Assembly: GCA_035551355.1 (NCBI GenBank)
Contig: DASZNF010000093.1
Coordinates: 1 to 63,301, forward strand
Length of the DNA: 63,301 nt
Direction of reading: 5' to 3'
From: DATATV01 sp035551355
Lineage (GTDB): Bacteria; Actinomycetota; Actinomycetes; Mycobacteriales; Pseudonocardiaceae
In this document: positions 16,183-25,193 of the stretch, piece by piece
How the letters are laid out: each line of letters opens with the position of its first letter
How positions within the stretch are numbered: position 1 is the stretch's first letter
The notes under the pieces: model-generated
The model's database searches: none
What the model was told of the DNA's origin: nothing
The model's input: only the letters and a program-made list of their open reading frames with translations
Made by a program: the position numbers and the translations under genes

Positions 16183-17802
16183 GTGCGCATCCTGGGGATC
16201 AACGCCGTGTTCCACGATCCGGCCGCCGCGCTCGTCGTGGACGGCGAGATCGTGGCCGCAGCGGAGGAGGAGCGCTTCAGCCGCCGCAAGCACGGAAAGC
16301 GCCCGGTTCCTTTCTCCGCCTGGGAAATGCCCGAGCAGTCGGCGAGATGGTGTCTCGAGCGCGCCGGTCTCCGGCCTGATCAGGTCGACGCCGTCGGCTA
16401 TTCCTACGACCCCGATCTGGTGGACCACTCGCTCGGCGGGCTCGATGCGGGCAGCGAGCCGACGCGTACCGACTACGCCCGCCGCGCGCCCAACTTCCTG
16501 ACGGCGGCGTTGCCGGGCCTCGACCCGTCCATCGTCCGCTTCGTCCGCCACCACGTCGCACACGGCGCTTCCGCCGCGCTGGCCGCCCCGTTCGGCGACC
16601 CGGCGGTGCTCGTCGCCGACGGTCGGGGGGAGAGCACTTCCTATCTGGCAGGCGAATACCGCGACGGCAAGTTCGTCGAACTGGCTTCGCAGCGGCTGCC
16701 GCACTCGCTGGGGCTGCTGTACGAAGATCTCACCGAACACCTCGGGTTCGCCAGGTCGAGCGACGAGTACAAGGTGATGGCCTTGGCGTCGTACGGGAAA
16801 GCGCGGTTCCTCGGCGAGTTCGAGAAATTGATCCGGACCACCGGTGACGGCGGTTTCGTCACCGAACCCGTCGACTGGAACTCCTTCGCCCCCAAGGGAA
16901 AAGGTGACGACTTCGACACCGCACACGCCGATCTCGCGGCCAGCGTGCAGCGTCGACTCGAGGACGTGCTGCTGGAGCTGACGCGCTGGCTGCACCGCGA
17001 GACCGGCAACGCGAATTTGGCCATGGCGGGCGGGGTCGCGCTGAACTGCGTCGCGAACACCCGCCTGCACGCCGAGGGGCCGTTCGAGCGGATCTGGGTC
17101 CAGCCCGCGTCCGGGGACGCGGGCACCGCGCTCGGCGCGGCCCTGCAGCTCGCGACCGAGCTCGGCGAACCGGTGAAGGCGATGCCGGGCGCTGATCTTG
17201 GTCGTGAATGGACAGACGAAGAGCTGGAAACCATTCTGCGCAAGGCGAAACTGAACTACGAGCGTCCGCAGGACCTGGCCGCAACGGTGGCGCAGGCGCT
17301 GGCCGACGACCAGGTCGTCGCCTGGTTCCAGGGCCGGGCCGAGTTCGGGCCGCGGGCACTGGGACACCGGTCGCTGCTGGCGCATCCCGGACACGCGGCC
17401 AACCTCGAACGCCTCAACGACGTGAAGGGCCGCGAACAGTTCCGGCCGGTGGCGCCGATGGTGCTGGCCGACCGGGCGGCGGACATCTTCGGTCGCGGCC
17501 CGCTGCCGAGCCCCTACATGCTGTTCGTGCACGATGTGGCGCCGGCGTGGCGGGACCGGCTGCCCGCGGTGACCCACGTGGACGGCACCGCGCGCGTGCA
17601 GACCGTGGACGGCGGGGGATACCCGTTGCTGGCGGACATGCTGGCGGGGTTCGAGGCCAGGACCGGACTGCCCGCGGTCGTGAACACGAGCCTGAACACC
17701 GTGGGCAGGCCGATCGTCGATTCGCCGCGTGACGCACTGGAATGCTTCGGTTCGGCCCCCATTGACCTGCTCGCCATCGGACCGTTCGTGGTGCGGCGAT
17801 GA
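16183..17802 (+). CDS. O-carbamoyltransferase (NodU/CmcH/TobZ family)
   Basis: A 539-aa protein. The Kae1-like N-terminal domain begins RILGINAVFHDPAAALVVDG and carries the metal-binding VRHHVAHGASAA at about residues 119-130. The C-terminal domain contains QGRAEFGPRALGHRSLLAHP and the terminal GLPAVVNTSLNT motif. These enzymes make carbamoyl-adenylate from carbamoyl phosphate and ATP and transfer the carbamoyl group to a sugar hydroxyl. GTG 16183 has GGGAGGTG upstream. The stop overlaps the next gene (ATGA). O-carbamoylation of the heptose-containing glycan is inferred from position. Confidence 0.9.
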   Translation: MRILGINAVFHDPAAALVVDGEIVAAAEEERFSRRKHGKRPVPFSAWEMPEQSARWCLERAGLRPDQVDAVGYSYDPDLVDHSLGGLDAGSEPTRTDYARRAPNFLTAALPGLDPSIVRFVRHHVAHGASAALAAPFGDPAVLVADGRGESTSYLAGEYRDGKFVELASQRLPHSLGLLYEDLTEHLGFARSSDEYKVMALASYGKARFLGEFEKLIRTTGDGGFVTEPVDWNSFAPKGKGDDFDTAHADLAASVQRRLEDVLLELTRWLHRETGNANLAMAGGVALNCVANTRLHAEGPFERIWVQPASGDAGTALGAALQLATELGEPVKAMPGADLGREWTDEELETILRKAKLNYERPQDLAATVAQALADDQVVAWFQGRAEFGPRALGHRSLLAHPGHAANLERLNDVKGREQFRPVAPMVLADRAADIFGRGPLPSPYMLFVHDVAPAWRDRLPAVTHVDGTARVQTVDGGGYPLLADMLAGFEARTGLPAVVNTSLNTVGRPIVDSPRDALECFGSAPIDLLAIGPFVVRR

Positions 17803-19271
17803 CGGACTACAGCGTCGTGATCCCGACCACGGGCCGGGACAACCTGCGCGTGCTGCTCGAAGCGCTCGACGGCGCCTCCGGTCCGCGGCCGCGCGAGGTC
17901 ATCGTGGTCGACGACCGGCCCGGGGCACTCGAACTTCCGTTGCCGGTCACCGGACTGCCCGTCGAGGTCGTGCGCAGCGGCGGACGCGGACCCGCCGCGG
18001 CCCGCAACACGGGCTGGCGCAAGGCACGTGGCGAGTGGATCGCCTTCCTCGACGACGACGTAGTGGTCGGCGACGACTGGCGGGACCGGCTCGTGGCGGA
18101 TCTGGCTGCGGCCACCGAGGCAACAGGAGCCGTCGAGGGACGGATAACCGTGCCGCTGCCGCGGAATCGTCGTCCCACCGACGACGAGCGCGGGACCGCG
18201 GGCTTGGCGGACGCGCGCTGGATCACCGCCGACATGGCCTACCGCCGCTCGGTCCTGGACGAGGTCGGCGGGTTCGACGATCGTTTTCCCCGCGCCTACC
18301 GCGAAGACGCCGATCTGGGGCTGCGGGTGTGTCTCGCGGGATACGACATCGTGTGCGGCAACCGCCAGACAATCCATCCGGCACGCCGTTCCGACTGGCT
18401 CGCCAGCCTGCGCGCCCAGCGCGGGAACGCCGACAACGCCTTGATGCGCAGGAAGTTCGGTCCCCAGTGGCGCAGACGCGTCGGGGAAGGCTCCGGCAGG
18501 CTCGGCCGCCACGCGGCCACCACGGCGGCCGGGCTCGCCACCATCCTTTTCGGACTCCTCGGCCGCCGCAAGGCGGCCGCGGTCACCGCGACCGCGTGGG
18601 CCGGTCTCGTCGCCGAGTTCGCCGCGAAGCGGATCCGGCCGGGACCGCGCACCGCCGACGAGATCGGCCGCATGCTGCTGACCAGCGTGCTCATCTCCCC
18701 CGCCGCGTGCTGGCACCGGGCGCGCGGCGAGGTCGAGCACCGCCGCGCGGACGGGCTGCCGCTGGCCGTGCTGTTCGACCGCGACGACACCTTGATCGAG
18801 GACGTGCCCTACCTCGCCGACCCGGAGAAGGTCCGCCCGATGCCCGGTGCGGTGCAACTGCTGCGGCGGCTGCGCGCCGCGGGCGTGCGGGTCGGTGTGG
18901 TCAGCAACCAGTCGGGTGTCGCGAAAGGCCTGATCACGCCGGACGAGCTGGCGACGGTCAACGCCCGCGTGGCGCAACTGCTCGGCCCGTTCGACACCTG
19001 GCAGATCTGCACCCACGACGCGAGCGACGGCTGCGCCTGCCGCAAACCCGCCCCCGGCCTGATCAAGGCCGCCGCCGCGGAGCTCGGCGTGCCGGCGTCC
19101 CGATGCGTGGTGATCGGCGACATAGGCGCCGACGTCCAAGCCGCCGAAACCGCCGGTGCACGCGCGATCCTGGTCCCGACCGCACGCACCCGTCCCGGGG
19201 AGATCGACCGCGCGGCCGAGGTCGCCCACGATCTCCGCGGCGCCGTCCGGCTGGCGATGGGGGCGCGGTGA
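17799..19271 (+). CDS. Fusion: GT2 glycosyltransferase + GmhB-like heptose bisphosphate phosphatase
   Basis: A 490-aa two-domain protein. Residues 1-260 are a GT-A glycosyltransferase (SVVIPTTGRDNLRVLLEALD, the FLDDDVVVGDDW metal site, FDDRFPRAYREDADLGLRVC). A linker with a hydrophobic stretch (about 236-270) follows. From about 322 comes a HAD phosphatase with VLFDRDDTLIEDVPYL (DxDxT nucleophile), VVSNQSGVAKGLI, the zinc-loop-like CTHDASDGCACRKPAPG and VIGDIGADVQAAE. The HAD part matches D-glycero-D-manno-heptose-1,7-bisphosphate 7-phosphatase. It probably combines heptose activation with a transfer step. It overlaps both neighbours by a few bases. Confidence 0.85.
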   Translation: MTDYSVVIPTTGRDNLRVLLEALDGASGPRPREVIVVDDRPGALELPLPVTGLPVEVVRSGGRGPAAARNTGWRKARGEWIAFLDDDVVVGDDWRDRLVADLAAATEATGAVEGRITVPLPRNRRPTDDERGTAGLADARWITADMAYRRSVLDEVGGFDDRFPRAYREDADLGLRVCLAGYDIVCGNRQTIHPARRSDWLASLRAQRGNADNALMRRKFGPQWRRRVGEGSGRLGRHAATTAAGLATILFGLLGRRKAAAVTATAWAGLVAEFAAKRIRPGPRTADEIGRMLLTSVLISPAACWHRARGEVEHRRADGLPLAVLFDRDDTLIEDVPYLADPEKVRPMPGAVQLLRRLRAAGVRVGVVSNQSGVAKGLITPDELATVNARVAQLLGPFDTWQICTHDASDGCACRKPAPGLIKAAAAELGVPASRCVVIGDIGADVQAAETAGARAILVPTARTRPGEIDRAAEVAHDLRGAVRLAMGAR

Positions 19272-20281
19272 TGGGCGGAATCCTGGTGGCGCGTCAGGAC
19301 AATGTCGGCGATGTGCTGCTGGCCGGTCCGTGCGTGCGCGCGGTGGCGGCGAGCGGGCAGCCGGTGACGCTGCTGACCGGGCCACGTGGCCGGGCCGGGG
19401 CCGACCTGCTGCCGGGCGTCAACGACGTGCTCACCTGGTGTGCGCCGTGGATCGACCCGCAACCGGCGCCCGTGTCCGAGTCGGGTGTCGAGGAGTTCGT
19501 CGAGGAGACCCGGGCGCGGCGGTTCGAACGCGCGCTGATCCTGACGTCCTTCCACCAGTCCGCGCTGCCGCTGGCCCTGCTGCTGCGACTGGCGGGAGTC
19601 CCCTGGGTCGGGGCGATCTCCGACGAGTACCCCGGTTCGTTGCTGGATCTGCGGCATCGCGTGCCCGGTGATCCACCGGAGAGCGAACGCGCGCTCTCAC
19701 TCGCCATCGCCGCGGGCTACCGGCTGCCCGACGGGGACGACGGCGGCCTCTCCGTGCGCCGCCCGTTGCCGGAGGTCGGGCACCTGACCGGCGAACCCGG
19801 CTACCTGGTCCTGCATCCCGCCGCTTCGGTGCCCGCACGCCAGCCGACGGCGGAACATTCGGCGGCGATGGTCGCCGCACTCGCCGCCGCCGGGCACCGC
19901 GTCGTGGTGACCGGCGCGAAGTCCGAACGCGAACTCACCGCGGCCGTCGCCGCGGGACACGCCACCGACCTCGGCGGTGTGACCACGCTTCCCGAACTCG
20001 CCGCGGTGCTGGATCGCGCGTCGGTGGTGGTGGCGCCCAACACCGGCCCCGCGCACCTCGCGGCGGCCGTCGGCACTCCCGTGGTCTCACTGTTCGCCCC
20101 GGTGGTGCCTGCCGCGCGCTGGGCGCCCTACCGGGTGCCCAGCGTGCTGCTCGGTGACCAGAGCGCCCCGTGCCGGGGCAGCAGGGCGCGCACCTGCCCG
20201 GTCGCCGGGCACCCCTGCCTGGAATCGATCAACCCGAACGAGGTGGTCGCCGCAACGGAGGAACTCGCCGCACGGCGGTGA
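19271..20281 (+). CDS. GT9 heptosyltransferase-like glycosyltransferase
   Basis: A 336-aa protein of the LPS heptosyltransferase family. It has the N-terminal ILVARQDNVGDVLLAGPCVR, the donor-site VVVAPNTGPAHLAAAVGTPV followed by SLFAPVVPAARW, and a Cys-rich tail RGSRARTCPVAGHPCL seen in actinobacterial members. ATG 19271 overlaps the preceding TGA. Heptosyltransferases use ADP- or GDP-activated heptose; the adjacent GmhA, GmhB-like and HldE genes supply such a donor. Gram-positive bacteria have no LPS, so the acceptor is another glycan or a glycosylated metabolite. Confidence 0.87.
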   Translation: MGGILVARQDNVGDVLLAGPCVRAVAASGQPVTLLTGPRGRAGADLLPGVNDVLTWCAPWIDPQPAPVSESGVEEFVEETRARRFERALILTSFHQSALPLALLLRLAGVPWVGAISDEYPGSLLDLRHRVPGDPPESERALSLAIAAGYRLPDGDDGGLSVRRPLPEVGHLTGEPGYLVLHPAASVPARQPTAEHSAAMVAALAAAGHRVVVTGAKSERELTAAVAAGHATDLGGVTTLPELAAVLDRASVVVAPNTGPAHLAAAVGTPVVSLFAPVVPAARWAPYRVPSVLLGDQSAPCRGSRARTCPVAGHPCLESINPNEVVAATEELAARR

Positions 20282-20311
20282 CGCGCACCGCCCGACCACA
20301 GGAGGTTTGCA

Positions 20312-20878
20312 GTGACCAAAGAACATTTCGCCGCGTTGAGCGAAGCCGCGCTGCGCACCGGCGCGGCCGCGCCGAAGGTCCGCCGGTGGGGACGGCACCT
20401 CGCGGCCGTGCTCGACGGCGGCGGCGGCCGGCTGCTGGCCTGTGGCAACGGGGGCAGCGCCGCCGAAGCCCAGCACCTCACCGGTGAGCTGGTCGGCCGG
20501 TTCCGCCACGAGCGGCAGCCGCTGTCCGCGATCGCGCTGCATGCGGACACCTCGGCACTGACCGCGATCGGCAACGACTACGACGAGAACGAGCTGTTCG
20601 CCCGGCAGGTCCGGGCCCATGGCCGGCGCGGTGACGTCCTGGTCTGCCTGTCCACCAGCGGCACGAGCGCGAACGTGGTCGCGGCGGCGAAGGCGGCCCA
20701 GGACATCGGCGTCACCACGTGGGCGCTGACCGGTCCCGCCCCCAACCCGCTCGCCGCGTTGTGCGACGACGCGATCGCGGTGGAAGCGCCGACCACGGCC
20801 ACCGTGCAGGAGGTCCACCTGGCACTGGTGCACACGTTGTGCGCTTCGCTCGACGAAGCCCTCGGGGTGTCCTCATGA
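20312..20878 (+). CDS. gmhA: Phosphoheptose isomerase (sedoheptulose-7-phosphate isomerase)
   Basis: A 188-aa SIS-domain protein. LLACGNGGSAAEAQHLTGEL and VGRF (about residues 47-72) and VLVCLSTSGTSANVVAAAKA (109-128) form the sugar-phosphate site. The catalytic Glu in AAEAQH and a His in VQEVHLALVH are conserved. It converts sedoheptulose 7-phosphate to D-glycero-D-manno-heptose 7-phosphate, the first step of heptose synthesis. The GTG start has an ideal AGGAGG seven bases upstream. The stop overlaps hldE, which catalyses the next step. Confidence 0.93.
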   Translation: MTKEHFAALSEAALRTGAAAPKVRRWGRHLAAVLDGGGGRLLACGNGGSAAEAQHLTGELVGRFRHERQPLSAIALHADTSALTAIGNDYDENELFARQVRAHGRRGDVLVCLSTSGTSANVVAAAKAAQDIGVTTWALTGPAPNPLAALCDDAIAVEAPTTATVQEVHLALVHTLCASLDEALGVSS

Positions 20879-22224
20879 GTGGGCTCGTGGTGGTCGGTGA
20901 CGCGATCCTCGACGTGGACGTCGAGGGCAACGCGAGCCGGCTGTGCCCGGAGGCCCCGGTGCCGGTGGTCGACGTCAGCCGGCGCTGGCACCGTCCTGGG
21001 GGCGCCGGGCTGGCCGCGTTGCTGGGGGCACGGTCCACTTCGGACGTTTCGATCGTCACCGCGCTCGGTGACGACGAAAGCGGTCGGACGCTCGCCTCGA
21101 TGCTCGCCGCCGAGGTCCGGGTGTACGGGATTTCCTTGCGTGGCAACACGGTTCGCAAGACGCGGGTCCGCGCGGCCGGTCAGTCGATGCTGCGGGTGGA
21201 CGAGGGCGACGGGGTCGCCGCGAATGATCCGCTGCCGCCCGAGGTGGTCTCCGCACTGCGTTCGGCGGGCGCGATCCTCGTCGCCGACTACGGCCGCGGC
21301 GTGGCCGCGCATCCGGAGATCCGCAGCCTGCTGACCGAGGTGGCCGTCCGCATCCCGGTCGTCTGGGACCCGCATCCGCGTGGCTGCGAACCGGTGCGCC
21401 GGACCCGGCTGGTCACCCCGAACGCGGGCGAGGCCAGATGGTTCGCGCCGGACTACTCCGAGCCCGCCGAGCTGGCGAAGGTGCTGCGGGACCAGTGGGA
21501 TGCCGACTCGGTCGCGATCACCACCGGTTCCTCGGGAGCCTTGCTGGCCGACGGAAAACGCGTGCGGCAGATCGAGGTGCCGGCCGGGTTGGCGCACACC
21601 GGGAAGGACACCTGCGGGGCGGGTGACCGGTTCGCCTGCGCCGCCGGGGCCGCGCTGCTACGCGGCCACACTGTCGCTGAAGCAGTGTCGGTGGGTGTCG
21701 AGACCGCGGCCAGGTTCGTGGGCTCGGGCGGCGCGGCGGCGCTGTCGATCCCGCAACGCCGCGAGGGCGCCCCGACCGAGCCCGCGGGCGAGCTGGTGTC
21801 GCGCATCCGCGGCCGCGGTGGGCGACTCGTGGCCACCGGAGGCTGCTTCGACCTGTTGCACCCCGGGCACATCACGCTGCTGCGGAAGGCGCGTGCACTC
21901 GGTGATGCGCTCGTGGTGTGCCTGAACTCCGACGATTCGGTGCGCCGACTCAAGGGTGCGGGCCGGCCAATCGTGGCCGCCGCGGACCGGGCACGGCTGC
22001 TCACCGAACTGTCCTGTGTGGACGCGGTGATGATATTCGACGAAGACTCCCCGGCGAAGTTGCTCGGCCGGCTGCGGCCGGACGTCTGGGTCAAGGGCGG
22101 CGACTACACCGAATCCGAGCTACCCGAAGGAGAAGTGGTCCGGCGCCACGGCGGCGAGATCGTCATCGTGCCGACCGTCGCGGGTTATTCCACCAGCCGG
22201 CTGGTCTCCGCGGCACGCGGCTGA
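20875..22224 (+). CDS. hldE: Bifunctional heptose 7-phosphate kinase / heptose 1-phosphate adenylyltransferase
   Basis: A 449-aa fusion. Residues 1-300 are a ribokinase-type domain (VVVGDAILDVDVEGNASRLC, GGAGLAALLGA, and the ATP/anion-hole motif TGKDTCGAGDRFACAAGAAL). From about 316 comes a cytidylyltransferase-fold domain (LVATGGCFDLLHPGHITLLR, then VWVKGGDYTESELPEGEVV). It phosphorylates heptose 7-phosphate at C1 and, after GmhB removes the 7-phosphate, adenylylates it to ADP-heptose. It is coupled to gmhA by ATGA. No HldD-type ADP-heptose 6-epimerase is recognised here, so the donor may stay in the D-glycero form; the SDR next door is not obviously HldD. Confidence 0.92.
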   Translation: MSGLVVVGDAILDVDVEGNASRLCPEAPVPVVDVSRRWHRPGGAGLAALLGARSTSDVSIVTALGDDESGRTLASMLAAEVRVYGISLRGNTVRKTRVRAAGQSMLRVDEGDGVAANDPLPPEVVSALRSAGAILVADYGRGVAAHPEIRSLLTEVAVRIPVVWDPHPRGCEPVRRTRLVTPNAGEARWFAPDYSEPAELAKVLRDQWDADSVAITTGSSGALLADGKRVRQIEVPAGLAHTGKDTCGAGDRFACAAGAALLRGHTVAEAVSVGVETAARFVGSGGAAALSIPQRREGAPTEPAGELVSRIRGRGGRLVATGGCFDLLHPGHITLLRKARALGDALVVCLNSDDSVRRLKGAGRPIVAAADRARLLTELSCVDAVMIFDEDSPAKLLGRLRPDVWVKGGDYTESELPEGEVVRRHGGEIVIVPTVAGYSTSRLVSAARG

Positions 22225-22253
22225 CCTCCCGGCCCGGCGAGCGAAGGAGAGCG

Positions 22254-22940
22254 ATGAGTTCCCTCGGCAACATCCTGATCACCGGCGGCGCCAACGGGCT
22301 CGGCGCCGCGGTGACCGAAGCAGTGGCGGCCGAAGGCGGCAGGCCGTACGTGATCGACCGCGTGCAGCCAAAGGCCGATGTGGAGTTCGTGGAAGCGGAC
22401 CTCTCCGACACCGCGGCCGCGCAGAGCGCTGTCCAGGAGGTGGCGAAGCGCGCGGGCCGGATCGACGGCGTGTTCACCGCCGCGGGCACCGACGCGTGTG
22501 GTCCGCTCGACGGGGTTTCCGTGCAGGACTGGGAGCGCGTGGTCAACGTGAACCTGCTGGGCACCGTCGCCGTGGTGCGTGCCGCGCTGCCACATCTGCG
22601 GGAAAGCCACGGGACCGTGGTCACCTGCGGCTCCACCCTGGGAATCAAGGCGGTCGGCGACGCGACCGCCTACTGCGCCTCGAAGTTCGGCGTCGTCGGC
22701 TTCACGCGGGCGCTCGCCGCCGAGACCGCGGGCGCGGTCGGCGTGACGCTGCTGATCCCGGGCGGGATGGACACGGCCTTCTTCGACGGGCGGACCGAGC
22801 AGTACAAACCGCCGCCGGACGCGAAGCTCAACCGCCCCGAGGACACCGCGCGCGCGGTTGTCTTCGCGCTCAGCCAGCCGCCCGGCTGCGAGGTGCGGGA
22901 ACTGGTGGTCTGCTCCTCGGAGGAAGGGTCCTGGCCGTGA
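22254..22940 (+). CDS. Short-chain dehydrogenase/reductase of the glycan cluster
   Basis: A 228-aa classical SDR: NILITGGANGLGAAVTEAVA (TGxxxGxG), the NAG-equivalent FTAAGTDACG, Ser in VVTCGSTLGI, and YCASKFGVVGFTRALAAE (YxxxK). ATG 22254 has GAAGGAGA upstream. The stop overlaps the next GT9 gene (GTGA). It is conserved in its position between hldE and a GT9 gene, which suggests redox modification of a sugar intermediate, but the substrate cannot be read. Confidence 0.82.
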   Translation: MSSLGNILITGGANGLGAAVTEAVAAEGGRPYVIDRVQPKADVEFVEADLSDTAAAQSAVQEVAKRAGRIDGVFTAAGTDACGPLDGVSVQDWERVVNVNLLGTVAVVRAALPHLRESHGTVVTCGSTLGIKAVGDATAYCASKFGVVGFTRALAAETAGAVGVTLLIPGGMDTAFFDGRTEQYKPPPDAKLNRPEDTARAVVFALSQPPGCEVRELVVCSSEEGSWP

Positions 22941-23881
22941 CCGACTCCGTACTCGTGCTGCGCGCGCTGGGCCTGGGGGACCTGCTCACCGCGGTCCCCG
23001 CCCTGCGCGCGCTGCGCAGAGCCCGCTCCGGCGCGCGACTCGTCCTGGCCGCGCCGGATGCGCTGCGGGATCTGGTGGACCTCATCGACGCCGTCGACGA
23101 GTTGCTCCCGACGGCGGGCCTCGGCGAGCTGAACTGGCCGGGCCAACCGCCATCGCTCGCGGTCAACCTGCACGGGTCCGGCCCGGACAGCATCCGCGAC
23201 CTGCTCGCCCAGCGGCCGCGAGAACTGCTCACCCACCGGCATCCCGGCTTCCCGGACCAGCCGGGCCCCGACTGGCGGAGTGACGTGCACGAGGTCGATC
23301 GTTGGTGCCGACTGCTGGAGTACGCCGGGATGCCGGCCGACCGCGAAGAACTCCGGCTGCCTGCGCCGCCCGGGCCCAGCCCGGCGCCGGGCGTGGTGGT
23401 GATCCACCCCGGCGCGGCCTTCGCTGCGCGACGATGGCCGCCGGCGCGGTATGCGCTGGTGGCCAGAGAACTCGCGACGGCCGGACACGAGGTCGTCGTG
23501 ACCGGCACGGCGGCGGAACTGTCCCTGGCCCAGGAGGTCGCCGGGCTGGCAGACCGGCCCGGTTGGGCCGTACTCGCGGGCCGGACCGGGCTGGCCGAAC
23601 TCGCCGCACTGGTCGCGGGAGCCGAGCTGGTCGTGTGCGGGGACACCGGCGTCGGCCACCTCGCGACCGCGTTCGGCACGCCGTCGGTGCTGTTGTTCGG
23701 GCCTACCCCGCCGCGATTGTGGGGCCCTCCACCCGCGGCGTCGCAGCACGTCGCGCTGTGGGCCGGCGATGTCGGGGACCCGCACGGCGACCAACCCGAC
23801 GCCGGTTTGCTGACGCTGCACCCCGAACGCGTGCTGGCGGCAGCCGACGGACTCCTGCGGGGGAAGGTGCCCCATGGCTAA
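22937..23881 (+). CDS. GT9 heptosyltransferase-like glycosyltransferase (second copy)
   Basis: A 314-aa GT-B protein with the GT9 pattern: SVLVLRALGLGDLLTAVPAL at the N-terminus, GVVVIHPGAAFAARRWPPAR at about residues 155-174 and LVVCGDTGVGHLATAFGTPS followed by VLLFGPTPPRLWGP. It differs from the other GT9 protein at 19271, so the two probably make different linkages. GTG 22937 overlaps the SDR stop, and the last 8 bases overlap the UDP-glucose dehydrogenase gene. Confidence 0.85.
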   Translation: MTDSVLVLRALGLGDLLTAVPALRALRRARSGARLVLAAPDALRDLVDLIDAVDELLPTAGLGELNWPGQPPSLAVNLHGSGPDSIRDLLAQRPRELLTHRHPGFPDQPGPDWRSDVHEVDRWCRLLEYAGMPADREELRLPAPPGPSPAPGVVVIHPGAAFAARRWPPARYALVARELATAGHEVVVTGTAAELSLAQEVAGLADRPGWAVLAGRTGLAELAALVAGAELVVCGDTGVGHLATAFGTPSVLLFGPTPPRLWGPPPAASQHVALWAGDVGDPHGDQPDAGLLTLHPERVLAAADGLLRGKVPHG

Positions 23882-25172
23882 CCGCGTCGGCGTCATCGGT
23901 GCGGGCTACGTCGGACTCACCAGCGCCGCGTGCCTGGCCCACCTCGGCCACCACGTGATCTGTGTGGACAACGACAAGTCCAAAGTAGACGACTGCGCCG
24001 AGGGGCTGGTCGGCATCGCCGAACCCGGACTGTCCGGACTCGTCCGCGACGTGCTGGCCGAGGAACGCCTGGTGTTCACCACGGAGCTTGCCGCGCTGGA
24101 GCAGTCCGACTTCGTGCTGCTGTGCCTGCCCACGCCGATGGGCCCGGACGGCACCGCGGACCTGAGCGCGGTCGAGTCCGTACTGGGCTCGTTGCGCGAC
24201 ATCCTGCCGCCCGGCTGTGTGCTCGTCGCCAAGTCCACCGTCCCGGTCGGCACCGCCGCGCAGCTGCCGGGGTTGCTGGGGCGCACGGACATCCCGGTGG
24301 TGAGCAACCCCGAGTTCCTCCGCGAGGGCAAGGCGGTCGCGGACTTCCTCGAACCGAGCCGGGTGCTGATCGGCGCCGCGCCGGAGCACCGCCACGCCGC
24401 CGACCGGGTGGCCGGGCTCTACGCCGGCCTGGGCGCGCCTGTCCTGCGCACCAGTGCGGAAAGCGCGGAGCTGGCCAAGTACGCCAGCAACGCCTTCCTC
24501 GCCGTGAAACTGTCCTATGTGAACACCCTGGCCGAACTGTGCGAGCAGGTCGGCGCCGACATCGGGGAAGTCACCCGCACCATGGGCCTCGACGACCGGA
24601 TCGGCTGCGGTTTCCTCGACCCCGGACCGGGGTGGGGCGGTTCCTGCCTGCCCAAGGACACCAGCGCGCTGCTCGGGGTCGCCGAACGCGCGGGCGTCGA
24701 CCTGCCGCTGGTGCGGGCCGCGGTGTCGGTGAACGCTCGCCAGGTCGCGACGATACTGCGCAAGATCCGCGTCGCCGCCACCGGCGCGCCGGACGGTTCG
24801 CTGCGCGGCGCCCGGATCGGGTTGCTGGGGCTGGCTTTCAAGGCGGGCACCGGAGATCTACGCGACTCCCCCGCGCTCGCCATCGCCGCGGAGCTGGCCG
24901 GGCAGAAGGCCGTGCTCATGGCGTACGACCCCGAAGTGCCCGAGGAGCCCGAATGGCTCACGACCACCGAAAACCCTTACCAGGTGGCCGATCGCGCGGA
25001 CGCCGTCGTGATCCTCACCGAATGGCCCCAGTTCCGCGAGCTGGACTGGGGCCGCATCGCCGCCGCCGCGCGCCGGCCCGTCGTGGTCGACACCAGGAAC
25101 CTGCTCGACGACGTGGTGCTGGCCGGCACCGGTCTACGGCGCTTCGGCGTCGGCACCGCGAAAAGCCTTTGA
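23874..25172 (+). CDS. UDP-glucose 6-dehydrogenase
   Basis: A 432-aa enzyme. It has the N-terminal NAD motif RVGVIGAGYVGLTSAACLAH, SNPEFLREGKAVADFLEPSR, the central helix AELAKYASNAFLAVKLSYVN, the catalytic Cys258 in PGPGWGGSCLPKDTSALLG, and the C-terminal UDP-binding domain (GLAFKAGTGDLRDSPALAIA). It oxidises UDP-glucose to UDP-glucuronate with two NAD+. With the decarboxylase at 15103 it makes UDP-xylose. The ATG is inside the preceding gene's last codons (8-bp overlap), indicating co-translation. Confidence 0.93.
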   Translation: MANRVGVIGAGYVGLTSAACLAHLGHHVICVDNDKSKVDDCAEGLVGIAEPGLSGLVRDVLAEERLVFTTELAALEQSDFVLLCLPTPMGPDGTADLSAVESVLGSLRDILPPGCVLVAKSTVPVGTAAQLPGLLGRTDIPVVSNPEFLREGKAVADFLEPSRVLIGAAPEHRHAADRVAGLYAGLGAPVLRTSAESAELAKYASNAFLAVKLSYVNTLAELCEQVGADIGEVTRTMGLDDRIGCGFLDPGPGWGGSCLPKDTSALLGVAERAGVDLPLVRAAVSVNARQVATILRKIRVAATGAPDGSLRGARIGLLGLAFKAGTGDLRDSPALAIAAELAGQKAVLMAYDPEVPEEPEWLTTTENPYQVADRADAVVILTEWPQFRELDWGRIAAAARRPVVVDTRNLLDDVVLAGTGLRRFGVGTAKSL

Positions 25173-25193
25173 CGAACAAGAGGAGGTAACCGC

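Noticed and set aside
17729..19270. Long upstream extension of the GT9 gene in its own frame
   Set aside because: The extension lies out of frame over the GT2-GmhB gene and is Arg-rich; GT9 homology starts exactly at ATG 19271.
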